Positions 51,581 through 60,400 of a DNA stretch of 64,000 bases are shown piece by piece. The first letter of the stretch is position 1. Every line of letters starts with the position of its first letter. Under the pieces are notes generated by a model that worked only from the letters and a program-made list of their open reading frames with translations, searched no databases and was not told the DNA's origin. This stretch comes from Ignavibacteriales bacterium (GTDB taxonomy: Bacteria > Bacteroidota > Ignavibacteria > Ignavibacteriales > SURF-24): contig JAPLFH010000006.1 in assembly GCA_026390815.1 (NCBI GenBank), positions 62,001 through 126,000 of the forward strand, in the 5' to 3' direction. The position numbers were made by a program, and so were the translations under genes.

Positions 51581-52357
51581 ATGAACGAAATTCATCCTAC
51601 CGCGATCATAAATGAAAATGCAAAACTTGGTGATAATATTGTTGTAGGTCCCTATACTTTGATAAATGATAACGTTACTATTGATGATGGCTGCCATATT
51701 GGTCCACACGTTGTAATTTATGAAGGGGCAAGAATTGGCAAACAAGTTAATATTTACCAGGGTGCTTCCATTTCCCATGTTCCTCAGCATATGAAGTATA
51801 ATAATGAGCCTACACTATGTTATGTTGGTGATAATACAAACATTCACGAGTTTGCTACTATCCACCGAGGAACAGTGGATACGGGAAAAACTGTAGTTGG
51901 TAAAAATGTTTTAATGATGGCTTACTCTCATGTTGCACATGATTGCAGAATTGGCGATAACTGTATAATTGCCAACGCTGCACAGCTTGGCGGTTTTACT
52001 GAACTTGATGAGTGGGTAATAATTGGAGGTTCAGTTCCAGTACACCAATTTTGTAAAATTGGAAAACACGTTATGATTGGTACCGGTACTGGCGTAGGCA
52101 AAGATGTTCCACCATTCATTCTTGCTGCTGATGAACCTTTGAAGTACGCTGGATTGAATGTAGTTGGATTACGTAGACGTGGATTTACGACCGAACAATT
52201 AGATTCTCTTAAAAAAGTTTATCATATTCTTTATGATTCGCAGTTAAATGTTACTCAGGCAAAAGAAAAAATTACAAATGATTTTCCCAATGATCCTCTT
52301 GCAAAAGAAGTTCTGGATTTCATCAACAGAAGTCATAGAGGATTGTTAGGTAAGTAA
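51581..52357 (+). CDS. lpxA: UDP-N-acetylglucosamine O-acyltransferase LpxA (copy 1)
   Basis: The 258-residue protein has the hexapeptide beta-helix (IHPTAIINENAKLGDNIVVGPYTLI), the catalytic histidine in AYSHVAHDCRIGD, VHQFCKIGKHVMIGTGTGVGKDVPPF, and the helical C-terminus (LNVVGLRRRGFTTEQLDSLKKVY). It transfers a 3-hydroxyacyl chain to UDP-GlcNAc. At the position of E. coli His144 it has Phe (LGGFTELDEW) instead of His. It follows lpxC-fabZ by nine bases. A paralogue is next to it. Confidence 0.88.
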   Translation: MNEIHPTAIINENAKLGDNIVVGPYTLINDNVTIDDGCHIGPHVVIYEGARIGKQVNIYQGASISHVPQHMKYNNEPTLCYVGDNTNIHEFATIHRGTVDTGKTVVGKNVLMMAYSHVAHDCRIGDNCIIANAAQLGGFTELDEWVIIGGSVPVHQFCKIGKHVMIGTGTGVGKDVPPFILAADEPLKYAGLNVVGLRRRGFTTEQLDSLKKVYHILYDSQLNVTQAKEKITNDFPNDPLAKEVLDFINRSHRGLLGK

Positions 52358-52375
52358 AACTGCGAATATAAATTT

Positions 52376-53152
52376 ATGGTAAATATACATCCGACCGCAA
52401 TCGTAAGTAAAAAAGCAAGGCTGGGGGAAAATGTAACTGTTTCTCCTTTCGCAATTATCCATGATGATGTTGAAATTGGTGATGATACATTCATTGGTCC
52501 AAGAAGTGTCATCTATGATTATGCTCGGATTGGTAGCCGTGTAAAAATTTATCATTCTGCCTCTATCGCACATATACCACAGGATTTGAAATTCAAAGGT
52601 GAAGTTACATATTGTTTTATTGGTGATGATTCAACGCTACATGAATATAATACAATTCATCGTGGTACTGCAGCCACTAATAAAACGGTTATTGGAAAAA
52701 AAGTTTATCTAATGTCTTATACGCATATCGCTCACGATTGCATTCTCGAAGATAATGTAACCATTGCCAATTGCACACATTTAGGAGGACACGTACAAAT
52801 TCACCATAACGCGGTGATAGGCGGGTTGGTTAAGATTCATCAGTTCTGCAGGATCGGGAAATTTTGTATGGTGCAGGGTTTAAGAAAAGTTTCTAAAGAT
52901 GTTCCACCGTTTATCTTAGCTGGCGGTGCTGAATTAAGTTATGGTGGACTAAATAAAATTGGTTTGCGCAGAAATGGTTTTACAATTGAAAATGTTTTTA
53001 AGATAAAAGAGATTTACAACTACTTGTTTAATTCTCATTTAAATGTTACACAAGCAAAGGAAAAAATTCAAGCTGAATTTGGGGACGAAACTTTTACAAA
53101 AGATATTCTCGAATTCTTAAATTCAAGTGAAAGGGGAATAATAGGAAATTGA
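52376..53152 (+). CDS. LpxA-family acyltransferase (copy 2)
   Basis: The 258-residue protein aligns throughout with copy 1 and has the same length. It keeps the catalytic His (SYTHIAHDCILED), KIHQFCRIGKF and the C-terminal helices (LNKIGLRRNGFTIENVFKIKEIYNYLF, LNVTQAKEKI). At the E. coli His144 position it has His (LGGHVQIHHN), unlike copy 1. It may use a different acyl chain or sugar nucleotide. It follows copy 1 by 18 bases and overlaps the next gene by four. Confidence 0.85.
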   Translation: MVNIHPTAIVSKKARLGENVTVSPFAIIHDDVEIGDDTFIGPRSVIYDYARIGSRVKIYHSASIAHIPQDLKFKGEVTYCFIGDDSTLHEYNTIHRGTAATNKTVIGKKVYLMSYTHIAHDCILEDNVTIANCTHLGGHVQIHHNAVIGGLVKIHQFCRIGKFCMVQGLRKVSKDVPPFILAGGAELSYGGLNKIGLRRNGFTIENVFKIKEIYNYLFNSHLNVTQAKEKIQAEFGDETFTKDILEFLNSSERGIIGN

Positions 53153-53889
53153 ATTGGCAATTTATAAACTCTGGAGAAAATACCGGAGATTACAATATGG
53201 CATTCGATATAAACCTTGCCAAAACTTGTTCACAAGATCAAGCATATTTTCGCTTGTATCAGTGGAAACCATTCTGCATTTCTCTTGGTGCTAATCAAAA
53301 GTTTGAAGATATTAATTTAGAGAAAGTTTCATCCGATGGAATTGATGTTGTAAAACGTCCTACCGGTGGAAGAGCTATTTTACACGCCGAAGAAATTACG
53401 TATTCAGTTGTATATCCGCTTAATGGTGGACTAACCCCAACTGATATTTATAAAAAAATTAGCCTTGCGCTGGTCAGTGGTTTAGTTTCATATGATGCTA
53501 AATTAAATGAAGTAGAGCTTGAAAATATTCAACCGGATTTTGCTGAACTTCTGAAAGATCCTAAAGGCGTTGCTTGCTTTGCCAGCTCTGCAAAAAGTGA
53601 AGTTAAATGGAAAAGCAAAAAACTTATTGGAAGTGCTCAGCGGAAGATGGACAAAGTAGTTCTTCAGCATGGATCAATTCTTTGTGGAGATTTTCATTTA
53701 AAAATAATTGATTATTTGAATCTTCCTGAAACTGAAGTTCATATTATCAAAGAACATCTTTCTGAAAAAACAATCGATCTAAATTCAATCTTAAAATACT
53801 CTGTTGGTTACGAAAAATTATCTTTAGCTTTAGTTGAAGGTTTTGAAAAAGAATGGGAAATTAAACTAATAGAAAAAGTTGATATTTAA
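53149..53889 (+). CDS. Lipoate/octanoyl transferase family protein (LipM-like)
   Basis: The 246-residue protein matches the LplA/LipB superfamily: [51 protein letters not shown] (the RRxTGGGAVxH-like motif) and [25 protein letters not shown] with LQHGSI. The cysteine in ACFASS sits where LipM has its catalytic cysteine, so octanoyl-ACP:protein transferase is more likely than lipoate ligase. It starts with TTG 53149, overlapping the previous stop, with TAGGAAA nearby. Confidence 0.8.
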   Translation: MNWQFINSGENTGDYNMAFDINLAKTCSQDQAYFRLYQWKPFCISLGANQKFEDINLEKVSSDGIDVVKRPTGGRAILHAEEITYSVVYPLNGGLTPTDIYKKISLALVSGLVSYDAKLNEVELENIQPDFAELLKDPKGVACFASSAKSEVKWKSKKLIGSAQRKMDKVVLQHGSILCGDFHLKIIDYLNLPETEVHIIKEHLSEKTIDLNSILKYSVGYEKLSLALVEGFEKEWEIKLIEKVDI

Positions 53890-53897
53890 GGTGGACT

Positions 53898-54713
53898 ATG
53901 AGTACACATACTGATTTTAGAAAAATTACAACCAAAACATTATACCTATCAAAGCAGAAGGGAATTAAGATTACCGCATTAACTGCGTACGATTTTATTA
54001 CTGCAAATCTTTTAAATCAAGCTGGTATAGATTTGATTTTGGTTGGCGATTCTCTCAGCAATGTATTCCAGGGAAATGAAACAACATTACCAGTTACAAT
54101 GGATGAAATGATCTATCACACTAAAGCTGTTTGTAAAGGAGTTGATAGAGCGATGGTTGTGGTAGACATGCCATTTATGTCTTATCAAACAAACATAGAT
54201 GAAGCATTTAGAAATGCTGGCAGAATAATGAAAGAGACCCCGGCAGGTGGAGTTAAATTAGAAGGCGGCGAGCGAGTTGCGCTAACTATAAAAAAAATTA
54301 CTGACGCCGGCATACCCGTAATGGGACATATCGGTTTAACCCCGCAAAGTATTCATCAATTTGGCAGCTATAAAGCACGTGGAACTGACACACAGGAAGC
54401 AGAAATTCTTTTAAAGGATGCTAAAATTTTGGAAGAAGCCGGAGCGTTTTCAATTGTGCTGGAAAAAATTCCCGCTGATCTGGCAAAAAGAATAACGGAA
54501 CATATTTCCATCCCAACGATTGGAATTGGAGCCGGAATATATTGTGATGGACAGATTCTTGTTACACCAGATATGCTTGGTCTAAATGTTGATTTCCATC
54601 CACGTTTTGTTAGACACTATGCAGAGCTTGCAAACAACATTGTTGAAGCAGTAAAAAACTATGTAAAAGATATAAAAGAAAAACAATTCCCATCAGAAAA
54701 AGAAAGCTACTGA
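53898..54713 (+). CDS. panB: 3-methyl-2-oxobutanoate hydroxymethyltransferase PanB
   Basis: The 271-residue protein has the PanB TIM barrel motifs: [91 protein letters not shown] and [15 protein letters not shown]. It adds a hydroxymethyl group from methylene-THF to 2-oxoisovalerate, the first step to pantothenate. GGTGG precedes the ATG. ilvE in this window acts on the same keto acid pool. Confidence 0.95.
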   Translation: MSTHTDFRKITTKTLYLSKQKGIKITALTAYDFITANLLNQAGIDLILVGDSLSNVFQGNETTLPVTMDEMIYHTKAVCKGVDRAMVVVDMPFMSYQTNIDEAFRNAGRIMKETPAGGVKLEGGERVALTIKKITDAGIPVMGHIGLTPQSIHQFGSYKARGTDTQEAEILLKDAKILEEAGAFSIVLEKIPADLAKRITEHISIPTIGIGAGIYCDGQILVTPDMLGLNVDFHPRFVRHYAELANNIVEAVKNYVKDIKEKQFPSEKESY

Positions 54714-54720
54714 TTAATTT

Positions 54721-54797
54721 AAGATTGCTGATTGCAGATTTCAGAAAGATAAAAAATTTTTTAATCGGCATTTAGCATTCCACAATTCGAAATACAT
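54721..54797. repeat. Heptad-periodic DNA in phase with the next start codon
   Basis: In sevens from 54721 the units are AAGATTG, CTGATTG, CAGATTT, CAGAAAG, ATAAAAA, ATTTTTT, AATCGGC, ATTTAGC, ATTCCAC, AATTCGA and AATACAT; the ATG of the propeller gene follows exactly. The first four carry GATT and the last five carry its inverse, AATC-like, so the array can fold on itself. No ribosome binding site separates it from the ATG. Confidence 0.6.
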
Positions 54798-55880
54798 ATG
54801 AATAAATTATTAATAATATTGACGATTATTTTTATTACAACAACTTCAGTTTGTTCGCAGGATAAAACTGCAATTGAATCTTTTCTGAATGGCGCTTCAA
54901 TCTCTGGTATAGTTGGAAACGATTCCGAAACTTGGGTGGCGACTTATGGTAAGGGAATTTATTGTTACCTTAAAAAAGAAAATAAATGGATAAATTATTC
55001 TACATCCAGTGGAAATTTACAGCAAGATTTTTTTTATTGCATAACCATTAGTAAAGATTTTGTCTGGGCTGGTTCAAGCGATGGGTTGTTTACATTTAAT
55101 AAAAAGAGAAATAACTGGCAGAAAAGAAAGTTTGGACTTGGCGGCGAATTAGGAAACTGGATACGTGCCATTGCATATGATAACTTTCAGGATGTTTTAT
55201 GGATTGGGCGTTTTAAATATCTAACAAAACTTGATATTGGAAAACAAAAATTCAGCGATTATGATTTAACAATTAACAACGATGTAAAAACTAACAACAT
55301 TAAAAGTATTAAACTGGATGGCGATTCTTTAGTATGGTTTGGAACTGAAGCTGGAATTCATAAATACGATAAGAAAAAAGATATTGAAGATAAAACTTCG
55401 TTAGAATTTTTATCCAGCAAGAATGGCAATTTTAATAGCGAAGGAGATGGTGTTTCTATTGCAGATATCCTTTTTGAAAAAAATAATATTTGGTTTGCTC
55501 TGGATGAATTTGTAACCGATCAAAGACCAAATTTTAATATTGGAGGAATTTACCAGTATAACAGAAAAGCTATTTGGGAAAGAATAGATCAAACTTATGG
55601 ACTTAAAGGCAATGGTATATTTTGTATGGAGCGTACTGGGAATTTAATATGGGCAAGTTTATACCAGTTTGATAAAACAAATAAAGAGCAGGTTGGGCAA
55701 GGAATTGCGCTTATTGATAGAATTACAAAAAGAGTTAGAATGATAAGCAAGGATGAATTGGAATTACGCACAGATAAAATTATTTGTATGTATTATGATA
55801 ATGAAAGTATGTGGATAGGTACAGAAGCGGGTTTATTAAAAATAAAAATAATGAATGAACTTGCGAGATGGAAAAAATAG
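54798..55880 (+). CDS. Secreted propeller protein (two-component-regulator-propeller-like)
   Basis: The 360-residue protein has a signal peptide (MNKLLIILTIIFITTTSVCSQ) and repeats of the Reg_prop/beta-propeller type: VWAGSSDGLFTFNKKRNNW, LWIGRFKYLTKLDIG, VWFGTEAGIHKYDKK, IWFALDEFV and MWIGTEAGLLKIKI. Each has the (L/V/M)W(A/I/F)G-x-x-x-G(L/I) pattern. It lacks a membrane-spanning sensor segment and a kinase domain, so it is probably a periplasmic or surface ligand-binding protein. The start is ATG 54798. Confidence 0.75.
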   Translation: MNKLLIILTIIFITTTSVCSQDKTAIESFLNGASISGIVGNDSETWVATYGKGIYCYLKKENKWINYSTSSGNLQQDFFYCITISKDFVWAGSSDGLFTFNKKRNNWQKRKFGLGGELGNWIRAIAYDNFQDVLWIGRFKYLTKLDIGKQKFSDYDLTINNDVKTNNIKSIKLDGDSLVWFGTEAGIHKYDKKKDIEDKTSLEFLSSKNGNFNSEGDGVSIADILFEKNNIWFALDEFVTDQRPNFNIGGIYQYNRKAIWERIDQTYGLKGNGIFCMERTGNLIWASLYQFDKTNKEQVGQGIALIDRITKRVRMISKDELELRTDKIICMYYDNESMWIGTEAGLLKIKIMNELARWKK

Positions 55881-55970
55881 AAAGTTTTTATTCAGCTTAT
55901 ATTATTTATGGAATATTATAGTTTAATCTTATCCTCAATTTTTAGCTATTAGAATTAACAGAGGCAAAAC

Positions 55971-56984
55971 ATGTTCAACATACCCAAAGAAAGATTAAAA
56001 GAATTAAAATCCGCATTCCAAGGATTACGAATTGCAGTAATTGGTGATATGATGCTCGATTGCTACTTTTGGGGTGATGTGAAAAGAATATCCCCGGAAG
56101 CGCCTGTTCCGGTAATTGAAGTTGATGATGAATTCTACCGTTTTGGTGGCGCTGCAAACGTTGCTTATAATATTTCAACACTTGGTGGAATACCAGTACC
56201 AGTTGGAATTATCGGGTACGATAATCATGGTTCAATTTTCAATTCACTAATGGAAGATGTTCACATTTCCAGTGAAGGTATTATAACAGATGACCAGAGA
56301 CCAACTACAACAAAAACCCGAGTTATTGCTGTCAATCAGCATATTGTTAGAATTGATCAAGAAAAGAAAAATTACATTGCCGAAAACATCGAAGGTAAGA
56401 TTCTTAATTATTTAAAAGAAAATATATCACAACTTGATGGAGTAATCCTTGAAGATTACAACAAAGGAGTTCTAACACCAAAGATCATCGATGAAGTAAT
56501 AAACTTATCAAAACAAAATAATGTTATAATTTCAGTAGATCCAAAGTTCAATAATTTTTTCAATTATAAGGATGTTACTGTATTTAAACCGAATCGAAAA
56601 GAAACCGAAGATGCATTTGGAATGAGAATACAATCTGATGAAGACATACTTAAAGCTGGAAATAAATTGTTGGAAAGATTGAATGCTAAATATGTTCTTC
56701 TTACTTTAGGAGAGAAAGGGATTGCAATTTTTGAAAAAGGTAATGATGTTGTTAGAATTCCAACCAAAGCAAGAAAAGTTGCAGATGTTTCCGGAGCAGG
56801 CGATACTGTTATTGCAACATTAACAATGGCATTAGCAGCTAAAGCCAATATACACGAGGCAGCTTACCTTGCTAATTATGCAGGTGGTTTAGTTTGTGAG
56901 GAAGTTGGCATTGTTCCAATTTTGGCTGAAAAACTTTTTGATGAAGTTGGATATGATATCGAACATCAAAACAATTTACTTTAA
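55971..56984 (+). CDS. rfaE1: D-glycero-beta-D-manno-heptose-7-phosphate kinase (RfaE1)
   Basis: The 337-residue PfkB-family kinase begins IAVIGDMMLDCYFWGDVKRISPEAPVPVI, the RfaE1/HldE N-terminal signature. It has GGAANVAYNI, VILEDYNKGVLTP and the catalytic ADVSGAGDTVIATLTMAL. It phosphorylates heptose 7-phosphate to the 1,7-bisphosphate for LPS core synthesis. The second half of HldE is a separate gene 26 bases downstream. GAGGCAAAAC precedes the ATG. Confidence 0.92.
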   Translation: MFNIPKERLKELKSAFQGLRIAVIGDMMLDCYFWGDVKRISPEAPVPVIEVDDEFYRFGGAANVAYNISTLGGIPVPVGIIGYDNHGSIFNSLMEDVHISSEGIITDDQRPTTTKTRVIAVNQHIVRIDQEKKNYIAENIEGKILNYLKENISQLDGVILEDYNKGVLTPKIIDEVINLSKQNNVIISVDPKFNNFFNYKDVTVFKPNRKETEDAFGMRIQSDEDILKAGNKLLERLNAKYVLLTLGEKGIAIFEKGNDVVRIPTKARKVADVSGAGDTVIATLTMALAAKANIHEAAYLANYAGGLVCEEVGIVPILAEKLFDEVGYDIEHQNNLL

Positions 56985-57010
56985 TAGAATATAAATCATC
57001 AAATTACACT

Positions 57011-57493
57011 ATGGAAAACACCCTGACTCGTGAAGAAATAATAAAAGTTCGTAAGCAGCATAAAACTGAAGGAAAAAAAGTAGTTTTCACAAATGGCTGC
57101 TTCGATATTCTACACGCCGGTCATGTTGATTATTTGAATAAAGCAAAAACTCTGGGCGATATTTTAATAGTTGGAATCAATAGTGATTCATCTATGAAAA
57201 TTATAAAAGGGGATAAGCGTCCAATCATTTGCCAGGAAGAGAGAGCAATTCTCGTTAGTAATCTTAAAGCTGTGGATTATGTTACTTTTTTTGATGAACC
57301 AACCCCAAAGGAAATAATTGATGAATTGATTCCTGATATTCTTGTTAAAGGTGCAGATTGGGCAATTGATAAGATTGTGGGAAGAGATATAGTTGAAGCT
57401 AACGGCGGTGAAGTTAAGACAATTACTTTTGTAAACGATCAATCAACTTCTAAAATAATAAAAACAATTTTAGAGCGTTACAAAGACGGATGA
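57011..57493 (+). CDS. rfaE2: D-glycero-beta-D-manno-heptose 1-phosphate adenylyltransferase (RfaE2)
   Basis: The 160-residue cytidylyltransferase-like protein has VVFTNGCFDILHAGHVDYLNKAKTLGDILIVGINSD, with the HxGH nucleotide-binding motif. DRPI-like KRPIICQEERAILVSNLKAVDYV and IVGRDIVEANGGEVKTI follow. It forms ADP-heptose. In many Proteobacteria it is fused to RfaE1 as HldE; here the two are separate genes. It overlaps tamB by four bases. Confidence 0.93.
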   Translation: MENTLTREEIIKVRKQHKTEGKKVVFTNGCFDILHAGHVDYLNKAKTLGDILIVGINSDSSMKIIKGDKRPIICQEERAILVSNLKAVDYVTFFDEPTPKEIIDELIPDILVKGADWAIDKIVGRDIVEANGGEVKTITFVNDQSTSKIIKTILERYKDG

Positions 57494-60400
57494 CAGAAAC
57501 TAAAGTAAAAAAGAATAGAACACTGTTTCATAAAATTGTAAATGTGTTTCTGGGTGTTTTTATTGGAATATTTATTCTGATTGTAATTTTTATCGGCTTC
57601 TCTCAAACTAAAACTTTCCGGAATCTTCTGCGGGATAATGTAATTGAAATTGTAAATGCTAACATAAATGGTAAACTTTATCTTGAAAAAATTGATGGAA
57701 CAATTCTTACTTCATTAATTCTTAGGAACACACTTCTTACGCTGGATAAAGACACAATCCTTATTGCAAAAAAAATTGAACTACAAACCTCACCGCTTAG
57801 AATTTTATTAAAACAGATACACATCCGAGACTTTTCTATAGAAGATGCAAAAATTGAATTGATGAAAGATTCTTCAGGGAAATACAATATAAGTCGTTTG
57901 GCAAAACCAACACCCAAAGATACTTCAAAATCTGAATTTCCGTTTTCAATTAGGATATCCGACCTTAACCTAAGAAATGTAAAATTTAAAAGTGCAACCT
58001 ATGAAAATAAAAATAGTATAAAGTCTTATCCATTTCTCAACCTTGATGATTTCCGGGTTGATAGTCTTTACCTTTCATTAAATGCTTTTATCAACATTTC
58101 AAAAAAAGATTTCTTACTTAACATTGATGGAATAAGTTGTTATACTAATCTCAGTAACTTTTCATTAAGAAATCTTTCAGGAAAGTTTGAGTTAACAGAA
58201 AATTATGCTAGAGTTAAAAATCTTGCTGTTAAAACAAGAGGCACAGATTTCGAGTTAGATGCTTCGCTGGATAATTTTCATTTATTTAAAAATTTTACTT
58301 ATGCAAAATTAAAAACCTCACCTCTTAAACTTAAGTTAACTACAAGAATATTTAATTTCTCAGAGCTTTCAAGTTTTGTTCCTGCTACTGATTTAATTAA
58401 AGGTATTGTTACTACAACATTGTATGCTTCCGGCACTTATGGCAATATAAAAATTGATAAAATAATGCTTGATTATTTGAATACGCATATTGAAGGAACT
58501 GCAACCTTATTGGACTTGCACAATCCCAAGAATCTTTTTATCAAAGCACATATTTCAAATTCTTATATCAACCAGCAGGATATTACAAAACTATTACCAA
58601 GTGTTCAGCTACATGAATTTCCTGATTTAAAAATAAAAAATATTGTAGCAGATTTTGAAGGAAAGCCGACAAATTTTAAAGCAAGTTTTAGTGCTGATTT
58701 ACCGCAGGGTAATATTAAATCGGATTTAAAATTAGATTTTACATCCGACAAGATAAAGTATGATGTTTCATTAAATACGACCGGTTTAAATTTATCACCG
58801 ATAATTAAATCATCAACCAACATTAACTTAAGAGCAATTATACAAGGCGAAGGAACTAATCCGCAAAATCTCACATCAAAAATAAAAATAAATTTGTCAC
58901 CATCTTCGTATGCAAAGTATTCAGTGGATTCACTAAAATTAAATACTGATGCTAAAGATGGTATTTTCGATTTTAAAATGGAAACTCTTGCTGATGGCGG
59001 CAGATTTAACTTAAATGGAAATATTGATTTTTATGATTCCAAAAATCCTGTATATGAGATTTTTGGAAATCTAACAAACCTGAATCTTGAAAAAATTCTA
59101 AAAAATCCTGCAATGAATTCCAACCTTAATCTTTCAATGGAATTAAGAGGCAAGAGTTTTGATCTCGACAGAATGAATAGCAAACTAATAGTTCGAATTG
59201 ATTCTTCCAAATACACTACAATAAATATTCACCCAACAGAATTTATCCTAAGCTATACCAGACCCAGTGCAGATTTACAGTTGATCAAATTGTCATCTGA
59301 TTTTTTTGACCTGAATATAAAAGGTAATTTTTCTTTAAAAGATGCGGCTAATGTAATCGGTTATGAAGTTGAAACAGTTTCCAACTTAGCTAAAAGAAAA
59401 GTAAATGAAATTAATCCATATGCGTTTTTCAGAGACTTAGGAAAAGCAAAAGAGTTTGATCTTCAATTAGCTAAAGAAGAAAAAATTCCTGACTTTGTGA
59501 AAAATAAATTTGCCATGAGTTACGATTTAGTAATAAAAGATTTAAGTAAGATTGCTGCATTAACCAACTTCAAAAACTTTGATTTAGAAGGCAAGATTTT
59601 TGGCAGTATAAAAAACGGAGATCGGCAATTTGAATTTTCAACTAATGCCATTTTCAATCACTTGAAGATGATCACTAATGATAATGTCGTTTATGTCTCA
59701 AACTTTAATTTAAGCTTTAATGGAAGCAGAGAAAACCAAGTTGCTGCCACAGATAATATTTTAGGAAATTTAATATTAACAACCGAAAGAGTATTTTCTG
59801 GAACTGATGTAAATAATTTTTCTTTGAAATTGAATTTAAACAAAAACGTTTTAGGCTATGATTTATCAGCTCAATTGGATACTACCATCAGCGCCGCTGT
59901 AACTGGTAAGGTAGATTTTTCCAATAATAATTTGAAATTATCTACCGATAAGTTTTATCTGGATTACAAAAAATTTATATGGGAGAACGATGGTGAGTTG
60001 AAGGCTTTTTATAACAAAGATTATTTTGAACTTCAGAAGTTTCTGTTAGTCAGGTACGGCTCTTCCATAGATTTATCCGGTAAAATATTTGGCAACGGTT
60101 TGGAAGAAATTTCGGCTAAGGTATCAAATCTTGATTTGGAAATGATAAACAATTTAGCTGAACTAAATCCTAATACTCTGTCAGGTAAAATAAATCTTAA
60201 TGCTCAGCTTAGTGGATTCTTACATCAGCCAATTATTAAACTTCAATTAAATGTTGATAATATTATTGCTAAAGGAATAAAGCTTGGTTCTTTAAGAGCA
60301 GGATTTAATTACAGTCAATTACTTCTTACATCAGACATAAAGTTTCTGGATACAACATTCAATCAGGATAATCCAAGTTTAGCAATCCTTGGTCAAATTC

